A stretch of DNA of 35,934 nt from an uncultured euryarchaeote. GTDB taxonomy: Archaea > Thermoplasmatota > Poseidoniia > Poseidoniales > Poseidoniaceae. A program made the position numbers and the translations under genes. The notes below the pieces were generated by a model that saw nothing but the letters and a program-made list of their open reading frames with translations, was not told the DNA's origin and did no database searches. The stretch lies in assembly GCA_937894115.1 (NCBI GenBank), contig CALBFP010000214.1, positions 1-35,934 of the forward strand, in the 5' to 3' direction. Positions 26,063 to 33,392 of this stretch are shown in pieces; position 1 is the first letter of the stretch; every line of letters begins with the position of its first letter.

Positions 26063-26877
26063 TGGAACTCAGCCTCAACGCAACTACAGTCCTGATTGTC
26101 TTCATCTACGTCACATTTGCTTGGTTGAAAACCGTCTCTTCTGGCAATGTAACCGTTATGGACGTTCTATGGGGCATGGGCTTTGTTTTCATTGCTTGGA
26201 CTCGCTTTCTTTTATCAGAATCCTACAACATTGCCTCAATAGCGTGCCTAACCTGCGTCACAATATGGGGCGTGCGCCTTGGTTATGTATTGCACAAACG
26301 AACCAAAAAGCGTGGTGAAGATATGCGATACGTACGCATGCGCGAAACAGCAGGAAAGAACTGGTGGTGGATCAGTTTCTTGCAAGTCTTCATTTTGCAA
26401 GGAATTCTTTTGCTTGTCGTGGCTCTTCCCATTTTTTACCTGATACCCCTGAACTCAAAACTCGTCGAATGGTCACCGACTTCAATTGCATTTGCATCGC
26501 TGTGTCTGTTCGGATTCATCGTGGGCCTACTTCTTGAACACAAAGCGGACATGGAACTGAAAAAGTTTCGAGCAAAACACGGTCCAGGCCATCTCAAAAC
26601 CGATGGAATGTTTTCTGTCACAAGGCACCCGAATCATTTGGGTGAAGCAATTCTGTGGTGGTCAATAGGCTGTTTTGCCGTTGTTGTTGGTGGTTGGAAC
26701 GCAGTCCCAGCCCTCATTGGGCCATTGATTCTCACACTGTTGCTTCGATACGTAAGCGGTGTACAAATGTCCGAAGTCGATTTACAAGAACGGGAAGGGT
26801 TTGCTGAATGGGTTTCAACCACACCACCACTGTTTGCAAACCCAATTCGAGCACTCTTGCAAAAAAACGCCGATTGA
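26059..26877 (+). CDS. DUF1295 membrane protein (steroid 5-alpha-reductase-like)
   Basis: This 272-residue integral membrane protein has about six to seven helices. It fits DUF1295 (PF06966): MDVLWGMGF, a cytoplasmic GVRLGYVLHKR then RGEDMRYVRMRE, SFLQVFILQG, LLEHKADMELKKFRA, and SVTRHPNHLGEAILWW, the NADPH-binding-like motif shared with steroid 5-alpha-reductases and isoprenylcysteine methyltransferases. Members probably reduce or modify lipids; the substrate is unknown. In bacteria they are common in light- and stress-induced clusters with photolyase and TIGR01777, as in this window. ATGATG at the start overlaps the regulator stop; ATG 26062 is an alternative. UbiB follows after 25 bases. 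Confidence 0.88.
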   Translation: MMELSLNATTVLIVFIYVTFAWLKTVSSGNVTVMDVLWGMGFVFIAWTRFLLSESYNIASIACLTCVTIWGVRLGYVLHKRTKKRGEDMRYVRMRETAGKNWWWISFLQVFILQGILLLVVALPIFYLIPLNSKLVEWSPTSIAFASLCLFGFIVGLLLEHKADMELKKFRAKHGPGHLKTDGMFSVTRHPNHLGEAILWWSIGCFAVVVGGWNAVPALIGPLILTLLLRYVSGVQMSEVDLQEREGFAEWVSTTPPLFANPIRALLQKNAD

Positions 26878-26902
26878 TAAATGAAAAGGGGATTTTCTAA
26901 CC

Positions 26903-28204
26903 ATGCGCCTCTTGACGTTTCTGCGTTTCATTCGTATGATTACGAAGAAAGGTCCCGCTGATCTAAAGAAGATCCAGAACATGGGTCTGCTCGCTGTCAA
27001 GTTATCACAAATCTTTGCACTTCGCCCAGATTTGCTTTCCGAAGAAAAGTGTAGGCAACTCCAATCGTTGTATCAGCGTGCGAATTCAATACCAAAAGAA
27101 AATTCGATGAAGTTGATTCAAGAGCGTGCTCCTGCTGGATTCCTTGATGCATTCGAATCGTTTGAACAAGAACCGTTCGCTGCTGCAAGTATCGGCCAAG
27201 TTCACCGAGGTGTCCTCAAAGACGGTAGTGAAGTGGTTGTGAAAATCATCAAGGCCGATTTTGAAAAATCCTTCCGAAAAGATGTCGCCAGAATGCGTCG
27301 TTGGTTGCGTATCGGATTGTTTTTGAATCCAAGGCTACGCAAGGTGGGAAATCCGGTTGGTTTGCTTCAACACGTCGAAGACTACACGCTTCGAGAACTC
27401 GACTTGCGAAACGAGATTCAGGGCGCTGAATTGCTTCAATCCAAAGCCAAAGAAGTTGAACATCAATTCCCTATGCCGTTGCTAAAGTTCCCTAAGGTAT
27501 GGCCAGAATTGTCGAACCGCCACATTCTGGTTATGGAACACATCAAGGCACCTACGCTGGAATCACAGCTTTCGAAAAACAATCTTGACTGGGATGATTT
27601 GTTGCAACTTTTCCGAATCCACGGTGCGTACATGTTTGGTATTGGGACGTTCCATGGAGACCTTCACCCAGGGAACGCCATGGTCGACAAGGACGGAATG
27701 TTCACATTCATCGACACAGGTGCGATATCTCATGCTCCAGAAAACGTTCGCTCAGCGCTCTTCGGTTTCTTTTACTATCTTGCAAAAGGCCGCTTGGATG
27801 AAGCCTTTGAGGCGATGCTAACGATGGCAGACACGCCACCTACAGGTGAAGCAAAAGCAAGATACATGCGAGAAATGCATGAGACCTATTCTGGATTTGT
27901 CGGTAAGTCTGTAAGCGAAGTTAGTCTCACCCAACAAATGATGAAAACGGTACGTATTGCTGTACTTGCAGGTTGCCGATTTGGAGAAGAGGCTTTCCCG
28001 ATTATTCGATCGCTCATGTACATGGACGGCATGGTTCTTCGAGGACATCCAGATGTCGACCTTATCTCATCGATGGGACCTTACTTGGACGAATTTGCTT
28101 CGATTGTAGAGCTGCCCTATACAGAGCGGTCAGTGTCTCCTCCATCCTCCTCCAAAACCACATTCTGGGAAAGCAATCCAAGTCCGTCCGACCAACTGGT
28201 TTGA
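26903..28204 (+). CDS. ABC1/UbiB family atypical kinase
   Basis: This is a 433-residue protein-kinase-like protein of the UbiB/ADCK family, which supports quinone and isoprenoid lipid metabolism through ATPase activity. Landmarks: KLSQ (33-36) followed by RPDLL where the family has KxGQ; the Ala-rich loop AAASIGQVH; the ATP lysine in VVVKI; HGDLHPGN with the catalytic Asp and Asn; and FIDTGA in the DFG position. The Gly of KxGQ is Ser here, and the acidic ExD region is not clear (LQSLYQRANSIP). No C-terminal membrane helix is visible, unlike many bacterial UbiB proteins; the tail is Ser/Pro-rich. It lies just before crtI, so a role in isoprenoid or quinone handling with the carotenoid genes is plausible but inferred. 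Confidence 0.88.
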   Translation: MRLLTFLRFIRMITKKGPADLKKIQNMGLLAVKLSQIFALRPDLLSEEKCRQLQSLYQRANSIPKENSMKLIQERAPAGFLDAFESFEQEPFAAASIGQVHRGVLKDGSEVVVKIIKADFEKSFRKDVARMRRWLRIGLFLNPRLRKVGNPVGLLQHVEDYTLRELDLRNEIQGAELLQSKAKEVEHQFPMPLLKFPKVWPELSNRHILVMEHIKAPTLESQLSKNNLDWDDLLQLFRIHGAYMFGIGTFHGDLHPGNAMVDKDGMFTFIDTGAISHAPENVRSALFGFFYYLAKGRLDEAFEAMLTMADTPPTGEAKARYMREMHETYSGFVGKSVSEVSLTQQMMKTVRIAVLAGCRFGEEAFPIIRSLMYMDGMVLRGHPDVDLISSMGPYLDEFASIVELPYTERSVSPPSSSKTTFWESNPSPSDQLV

Positions 28205-28212
28205 AACGCCGC

Positions 28213-28220
28213 TTTATATG
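28213..28220 (+). promoter_or_regulatory. TATA box for the crtI transcript
   Basis: TTTATATG is a near-perfect archaeal TATA element starting 31 bases before the crtI ATG at 28244, in the 39-base gap after the UbiB gene. Transcription would start within a few bases of the ATG, so the mRNA is nearly leaderless. It gives crtI and the downstream genes their own control, separate from the ribA run. Confidence 0.65.
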
Positions 28221-28243
28221 TGACAAGACGATGATTTTACCTT

Positions 28244-29854
28244 ATGGCCATCGCAAATTCTCAACATATTGTCATCGTCGGTGCAGGACCTGGGGGACTC
28301 GCAGCGTCTCTACTCCTCGCCAAAGCCGGAGTAAAAGTCACCGTCGTCGAGCGATCTTCGACGGTTGGTGGACGTACCAAAGTCATCGAGCGGGACGGAT
28401 TCAAATTCGACCTCGGACCAACCTTCTTCCATTACACTGAAGTCATCGAAGAAATTTTCCAAGCGATTGGAAAGGATGCGCACAAAGAACTGAAATTGAA
28501 TCAACTCGACCTCAACTATCGTCTTATTTTCGGCCAAGGTGGACAACTCGACTGTACCAGCGACCTGGATGTCATGAAAGACAGAATTGCAGTACTCTCT
28601 GGAGAGAAAGATGCAGACGCCTTCGTTCAGTACGTACAAGACAACCGTAAGAAACTCAGCCGTGCCAAAGCTTGTCTGCAGGAGCCCTGGAATGGACCCA
28701 GTGACATTTTCTCAAAACGCGTCATGCGTGCAGCCACAGTATTGAGACCGACACGCTCTGTTGCAAGCGATTTGATGCGCTTGTTTGACGACGACCGCCT
28801 CATGCTTGCCATGTCGTTCCAAACCAAATATCTCGGAATGTCTCCATTCAACTGCCCGAGTTTATTCACAATTCTCGCTTTCCTTGAATACGAATACGGT
28901 ATCTTCCACCCGACTGGAGGGCTCGGTTCGGTCCCTGTGCGAATGGCTGAAATTGCAGAAGAGATGGGCGTCGAATTCCGACTTGGTGAAGCTGTTGAAG
29001 AAGTCATCATGGACGGTAAAACCGCAGTAGGAGTTCGTACCGAGAAGGGAGTCTTGACGGCGGACAGAGTTATCGTGAATGCAGACTTTGCCAACGCTAT
29101 GACGAGTATCGTACCGAATAAAGTGCGAAAGCGATGGACTGACAAAAAGCTTGAATCGAAGAAATACTCTTGCTCGACCTTCATGCTCTATCTTGGCGTC
29201 GACCGTACCTACGACCTTCCCCATCACCAGATTTATGCTTCCAAAAACTACGTTCAAAACCTCGAAGATATCGAAAAGCATCATCGACTTTCGTGGGACG
29301 ATCCATCTGTGTATGTACAGAATGCTTGTGTAACTGATCCCGACTTGGCGCCTGAAGGATGTGCGACAGTATACGTCCTCGTCCCCGTATCGCACCAAAC
29401 CGACAACATCGATTGGTCCAAAGAATCCAGCAAATTCAGAGAGCGAATCCTCGATCAAATTGAGACCAAGCTAGGCTACGAAAACATTCGTGACCACATC
29501 GTAACGGAAATGGTGATGACTCCCGATGATTGGGGAGACCACTGCTACCGCGGTGCTGTGTTCAACCTTGCACACGGACTTGACCAAATGCTCTGGAGGC
29601 GCCCACGCAATCGATTCGAGGACGTCAAAAACATGTACTTGGTCGGAGGAGGTACTCACCCAGGTTCCGGACTGCCCGTTATCTTTGAAAGCGCTCGAAT
29701 CAGCAGCAAACTTGTGCTTGATGACCTTGGTATCAAACCCGACTGGAACGGTGTTGAGACGTGGTTCGAAAACGTCCGACGCTCCCCGAACGGTCGAAAA
29801 GCACAACGAAGGATAACCACTGCAAAAGAAAAAGGAACCCCAACAAACGCTTGA
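28244..29854 (+). CDS. crtI: Phytoene desaturase (CrtI family)
   Basis: This 536-residue FAD enzyme introduces double bases of conjugation into phytoene on the way to lycopene. The Rossmann motif IVIVGAGPGGLAA is at the N-terminus with VVERSSTVGGRTK at the end of the second strand and FKFDLGPTFFH. The C-terminal CrtI signature is GGGTHPGSGLPVIFESARI. Family members include isomerases, saturases and CrtD-type enzymes, so the exact desaturation step is open, but phytoene synthase two genes downstream supports phytoene as substrate. It has its own TATA box and a probably leaderless start. No lycopene cyclase or carotene dioxygenase is in the window, so the end product (acyclic carotenoid or retinal precursor) cannot be read from here. 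Confidence 0.9.
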   Translation: MAIANSQHIVIVGAGPGGLAASLLLAKAGVKVTVVERSSTVGGRTKVIERDGFKFDLGPTFFHYTEVIEEIFQAIGKDAHKELKLNQLDLNYRLIFGQGGQLDCTSDLDVMKDRIAVLSGEKDADAFVQYVQDNRKKLSRAKACLQEPWNGPSDIFSKRVMRAATVLRPTRSVASDLMRLFDDDRLMLAMSFQTKYLGMSPFNCPSLFTILAFLEYEYGIFHPTGGLGSVPVRMAEIAEEMGVEFRLGEAVEEVIMDGKTAVGVRTEKGVLTADRVIVNADFANAMTSIVPNKVRKRWTDKKLESKKYSCSTFMLYLGVDRTYDLPHHQIYASKNYVQNLEDIEKHHRLSWDDPSVYVQNACVTDPDLAPEGCATVYVLVPVSHQTDNIDWSKESSKFRERILDQIETKLGYENIRDHIVTEMVMTPDDWGDHCYRGAVFNLAHGLDQMLWRRPRNRFEDVKNMYLVGGGTHPGSGLPVIFESARISSKLVLDDLGIKPDWNGVETWFENVRRSPNGRKAQRRITTAKEKGTPTNA

Positions 29855-29863
29855 GGGAGTGCC

Positions 29864-30427
29864 TTGCGATTCGTTGCTCTTGTACTTGTTTTGTTCCTAT
29901 CTGGATGTTTGGAAACCGCTGTCGATGACGGTCGAGTTTTCACCGTTGAAACACTAAATCGCGTCGAAGACGCTGGAGCAATCTATTCGATGAAGGACAA
30001 CCTCAGTCAAGGACCTGTATTGGTATTGTTCATCGGCGTTGGTTGCATTGGTTGCAAGGATTGGACTGACGACATTCGAGAGCATCATCAAAATTGGATG
30101 GAAAAGCAGCCCCCTCTGCAAGTTGTCTCGGTAGAACGCTATCCGACATTTGAAACCAAAGAGGATGTTGCAGAAGAGTTCGGATACCCAGAGAGCAACC
30201 ATTACACTCCATGGCCAATCGTCTTGCCGAGTGAAAATCAATCCATCCAACGCATCGAAGATGAAGCCAACATGAGTCAATCAATTTTTGAGTACTACGG
30301 GAACCCTGGAACTCCGAAGTTGTTCCTTATCGATCAAAACGGCGTAATCCAATGGAAAAGCGATTCATATTATCCCGATGAAAACTCAATCGACGAAATC
30401 GAAGATGCTTACAGAAATGTTGTTTGA
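29864..30427 (+). CDS. Thioredoxin-like lipoprotein
   Basis: This 187-residue protein has an N-terminal signal with lipobox LSGC (C15), so it is probably lipid-anchored on the outer face of the membrane. A thioredoxin fold follows: VLVLFIGVGCIGCKDW holds the CxxC pair C61 and C64, and GNPGTPKLFLID provides the cis-proline. It resembles TlpA/redoxin-type disulphide reductases, though the insert between the CxxC and cis-Pro is long. The start is TTG at 29864 with GAGGGAG upstream; no in-frame ATG precedes the hydrophobic stretch. It lies 9 bases after crtI, so is cotranscribed. It could handle disulphides in the Cys-containing surface proteins encoded nearby; this is inference. Confidence 0.78.
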   Translation: MRFVALVLVLFLSGCLETAVDDGRVFTVETLNRVEDAGAIYSMKDNLSQGPVLVLFIGVGCIGCKDWTDDIREHHQNWMEKQPPLQVVSVERYPTFETKEDVAEEFGYPESNHYTPWPIVLPSENQSIQRIEDEANMSQSIFEYYGNPGTPKLFLIDQNGVIQWKSDSYYPDENSIDEIEDAYRNVV

Positions 30428-30636
30428 AAACAAGAAGTTTTTCCCAGTAGTATTCTGCATACGTTCTTTTCAAGCGCACGTAGGACGATTTCAAAACAGC
30501 ACAAGAAATCGGTCCCAAGTCTCTATATTCTCCATTGTAGAGCGTATCCTTATCGGGCTTGATGGCATCAATAGCCCGTTACTGAACAAACTGGCACATA
30601 ACATGCATTCATAACCAAAAGAATTGGGGTAAGCGT
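30428..30636 (+). other. Longest intergenic gap, upstream of crtB
   Basis: These 209 bases are the largest gene-free stretch in an otherwise packed window. I see no tRNA or credible small gene. It contains an interrupted hairpin (30554-30578), a CTATATT element near 30524, a weak TATA-like TTCATAAC about 30 bases before the crtB ATG, and GGGGTAAG as ribosome-binding site. crtB may therefore have separate control. Confidence 0.5.
30554..30578. repeat. Inverted repeat upstream of crtB
   Basis: CGGGCT pairs with AGCCCG and TGAT with ATCA, around a 3-base loop with a 2-base bulge. No T-run follows, so it is not a typical terminator. It may be an operator or an RNA hairpin about 60 bases before the crtB start. 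Confidence 0.45.
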
Positions 30637-31629
30637 ATGAACAAAGTCATCTCAATCGAAGAAGCATTCATCGAGTGTGAAGACATTTGTCGACGCGCAT
30701 CTTCGACCTTCTACGCAAGTTTTTCTGCTCTTTCTCATGAGAAGCGGCGTGCAGTTCACGCAGTCTATGCATTGTGTCGTTACCTCGATGATATCGCAGA
30801 TGGCGATACGCACCCCGTCGTTGAAGAATCCGTTCGCCTCAATCAGCTGGTAGATGAACGTGATAAATTGCTCAAGAGTATACATCAGACTTCGATGAAC
30901 AACGACGATCGTGAGCACCGAATCCGACTCATGGCTCTGGTCGATGCAAAAGAACGGTTAACCCGATTGTACGAAGGTGATGAAACGGCGACCAAAGGTG
31001 AACCAATCTTCGTTGCAATGTATGAGGTTTTCAAGCAATTTCCTATCCGTCTCAACGATTTAACAACCATCATCGAAGGAATGGAAGACGATTTGTTCGA
31101 AGTGCGACACAAGACTTGGGATGAAGTTCGCTCGTATTGCTACAAAGTCGCCTCTGCAGTGGGCTTGGTGCTGATTGAAATTTACGGCTGTGAAGATGCG
31201 GGAGCCCGCATTCATGCCATCGACATGGGCATTCAACTGCAGATGGTCAACATTCTTCGCGATGTTTCAGAAGATTATCGAAGCGGCCGAATCTACCTTC
31301 CCATCGATGTGTTGAATCAATACAACATCGATATATCCGAACTTGGAAATGCGGAATTTGGTTCCAACCACCGATGGAAATCCTTCGTTCAAGAATACAT
31401 CGAAATCGTTCGACGCCACCAATCGTCCGCTCAACATTTGTTTGAATACCTTGATTCCAAATCAAGACTGCAACCGCGACTGATGTGTGAGGCATACGAT
31501 GCCATCTTCCAAGAGATTGTACGACGTTCTGGAGATGTATTTAGCAAGCGACCAAGCCTCTCGAAATGGAGAAAGGTACGCCTTGCGGCGAAACTCTCCC
31601 TTCGACGTTTCATGGCTCGATGGTCCTGA
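30637..31629 (+). CDS. crtB: Phytoene synthase (squalene/phytoene synthase family)
   Basis: This 330-residue enzyme condenses two geranylgeranyl diphosphates to phytoene, the first committed carotenoid step. The first Asp motif is DDIAD (51-55), preceded by VYALCRYLDD. The second is DVSED (209-213) in the ILRDVSEDYRSGRIYLP block, which is typical of phytoene and squalene synthases. Squalene synthase is the main alternative, but the CrtI two genes upstream favours phytoene. ATG start with GGGGTAAG upstream. The upstream 209-base gap suggests its own promoter. The glycosyltransferase begins within 54 bases downstream. Confidence 0.92.
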   Translation: MNKVISIEEAFIECEDICRRASSTFYASFSALSHEKRRAVHAVYALCRYLDDIADGDTHPVVEESVRLNQLVDERDKLLKSIHQTSMNNDDREHRIRLMALVDAKERLTRLYEGDETATKGEPIFVAMYEVFKQFPIRLNDLTTIIEGMEDDLFEVRHKTWDEVRSYCYKVASAVGLVLIEIYGCEDAGARIHAIDMGIQLQMVNILRDVSEDYRSGRIYLPIDVLNQYNIDISELGNAEFGSNHRWKSFVQEYIEIVRRHQSSAQHLFEYLDSKSRLQPRLMCEAYDAIFQEIVRRSGDVFSKRPSLSKWRKVRLAAKLSLRRFMARWS

Positions 31630-31682
31630 CCTTTTAGCCAGTGAAGCAATGCATTCAAACCCTGATGGCCTTTGGTCGGTCC

Positions 31683-32453
31683 ATGGACGAGGTTCTACCT
31701 GTCTCTGTAACCGTTCTTCTTCCAACTCGAAATGAAGAAGAAGCACTTGGAGCAACCGTCGATGCCATTCCGCGAGGTTGGTGCGAATCTCTTGAAATTA
31801 TGATCGTCGATGGATCGTCTACAGACCGAACACGCGAGATTGCGTTGGAAAAAGGGGTTCGAGTACATCTTGAGCCTCGAAAAGGATACGGAAGAGCCTA
31901 TCGTACCGGTTTCGTCGTCGCCTCAAACGACATCATTGTTACGATGGACGCAGATTGCACCTATCCTGCTGAGTTGATTCCTGAATTGGTGAAGCGACTC
32001 CTCGATGATAATCTTGACTTCATTACGTGCGATCGCTTGAGTATGGCTGAGGATGGTTCAATGTCAGGACTCCATGGATTTGGTAATTGGGTCCTCTCAT
32101 TCAATGCTCGGCTCCTCTTTGGCTATGGAATCAAAGATTCGCAATCGGGTATGTGGGTGTTTAGAAAGTCGATTTTTGACAATCCAAAAATGCGTCCAAC
32201 AAACGATGGCATGCCTCTTTCAGAAGAAATCAAGATTCTCGCCCGCAAACATCTGGGTCGAAAGAAAGCCATCGAAATCTCTGTACCGTACCGAGAACGT
32301 GTTGGTGATGCCGAAATCCACACTTGGGGCGATGGTTGGAAGAATCTAAGATTTCTCTATGCAAAGCGATTTGGACTCGCACGAAGCAAAACAGAATGGG
32401 GACCATTGGACGATAATCCAGACAGTCTGAATGGAACATTGCCCGAGCAATAA
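31683..32453 (+). CDS. Family 2 glycosyltransferase
   Basis: The protein has 256 residues from the ATG at 31683. Upstream in-frame ATG 31665 and GTG 31641 are possible, but the fold begins six residues after the chosen Met (VSVTVLLPTRNEEEAL). GT-A features are VDGSSTDRT, KGYGRAYRTG, MDADCTYP (the DxD-like metal site) and QSGMWVFRK. It resembles polyprenyl-phosphate mannosyl/glucosyltransferases (DPM1-like) but lacks the C-terminal membrane helices of many. Because it follows crtB, it might glycosylate a carotenoid or supply sugar to lipid carriers for surface glycoproteins; neither can be decided from sequence. The stop directly abuts the convergent gene at 32454. Confidence 0.85.
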   Translation: MDEVLPVSVTVLLPTRNEEEALGATVDAIPRGWCESLEIMIVDGSSTDRTREIALEKGVRVHLEPRKGYGRAYRTGFVVASNDIIVTMDADCTYPAELIPELVKRLLDDNLDFITCDRLSMAEDGSMSGLHGFGNWVLSFNARLLFGYGIKDSQSGMWVFRKSIFDNPKMRPTNDGMPLSEEIKILARKHLGRKKAIEISVPYRERVGDAEIHTWGDGWKNLRFLYAKRFGLARSKTEWGPLDDNPDSLNGTLPEQ

Positions 32454-33392
32454 TCACTTACGTACATTGATTTGTGCAAGTCGAGAGTCGATTGCAACAC
32501 GTTGTTGAATTAACAACACAAAGGGAAGCACCACCCACATTGCGAACCAATAATAGACCATCTGTACCAAATAATTGGGCGTTTCTGTTCGCATTTCACC
32601 TGCAATCAAAATAAACGATTCAGCATCTTCTGTTCCAGACGTTGGAGGTTCAGCTTCAACAGCACTACGGTTTGCTGGACGAATCATACCGATGTCATAA
32701 CCACTGGCTTCAAATTCCAACGTAAACCCGTTCACGCCAAGACTCGAATCTGTTGAAAATTCAGCATGTGCTAAGAAAGCCTCATTCTCATCGCTATCCG
32801 TAATATCCTTTGGATTCTCTGCAATTGTTCCCAACCAAGAGGCGGGCAATATCAACAGAATGAGGATGAGAACCATGAGTGTATTGATGATTGAACCCAG
32901 CGATACAAGTCGACGCGTTGCTGTGAGCCATAACCTGCTTCTCTGCTTCCATAGATCCCCACATACGAGAACCAAAAGCAGGACAGAAAGTCCGATACCA
33001 ATTTGTATTAACGTCAATGTCACTGATTTTATCGTACTCGGCGATGGGGAATCGAACGTGTCATTCAAGTTTTCATCGTATTCTTCACCCTCCTGCATCG
33101 ACAACGTTGCCCGACTGTCGCGCTCCTCTTGCCAGTGGTTGAGTCTCAATGGTCCAAAGAAGTCGATGCTAAGGTCATCTTGATCTTCTTGCATATCGAT
33201 GGTTACGTTCACAGAAACGCCCTCAAGCATAAGGGGGCCTTCTTCTACCGTTGCTGATACGGTTCCAACAAACCAAGACTCTTCTTGAAGAGCCGATGCG
33301 AGGGAAGTGAGGATGACTATTTGCAAAACAAGACCCAGGCAGGCGATGACTCGCCAAGGAGGAATGGATGCTATCCTCACGCCTTCGCTCAT
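32454..33392 (-). CDS. Four-helix membrane protein, unknown function
   Basis: This 312-residue protein is not recognised. Helices lie at about 14-36, 122-145, 166-190 and 283-303. A large extracellular loop (about 37-120) and a second loop (about 192-280) are acidic and rich in Ser/Thr, with potential N-glycosylation sites (NVT, NDT, NRS). This overall topology is like small tetraspan proteins, but without cysteine motifs. The ATG overlaps the stop of the large LDLa-like protein (ATGA), so the two are translated together and may form one complex. The start at 33392 is set by that overlap. Confidence 0.75.
   Translation of the reverse strand: MSEGVRIASIPPWRVIACLGLVLQIVILTSLASALQEESWFVGTVSATVEEGPLMLEGVSVNVTIDMQEDQDDLSIDFFGPLRLNHWQEERDSRATLSMQEGEEYDENLNDTFDSPSPSTIKSVTLTLIQIGIGLSVLLLVLVCGDLWKQRSRLWLTATRRLVSLGSIINTLMVLILILLILPASWLGTIAENPKDITDSDENEAFLAHAEFSTDSSLGVNGFTLEFEASGYDIGMIRPANRSAVEAEPPTSGTEDAESFILIAGEMRTETPNYLVQMVYYWFAMWVVLPFVLLIQQRVAIDSRLAQINVRK

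Noticed and set aside
30554-30578. Intrinsic terminator after the thioredoxin-like lipoprotein gene
   Set aside because: The hairpin is not followed by a T-run and lies more than 120 bases after the stop; it is kept only as an inverted repeat of unknown role.
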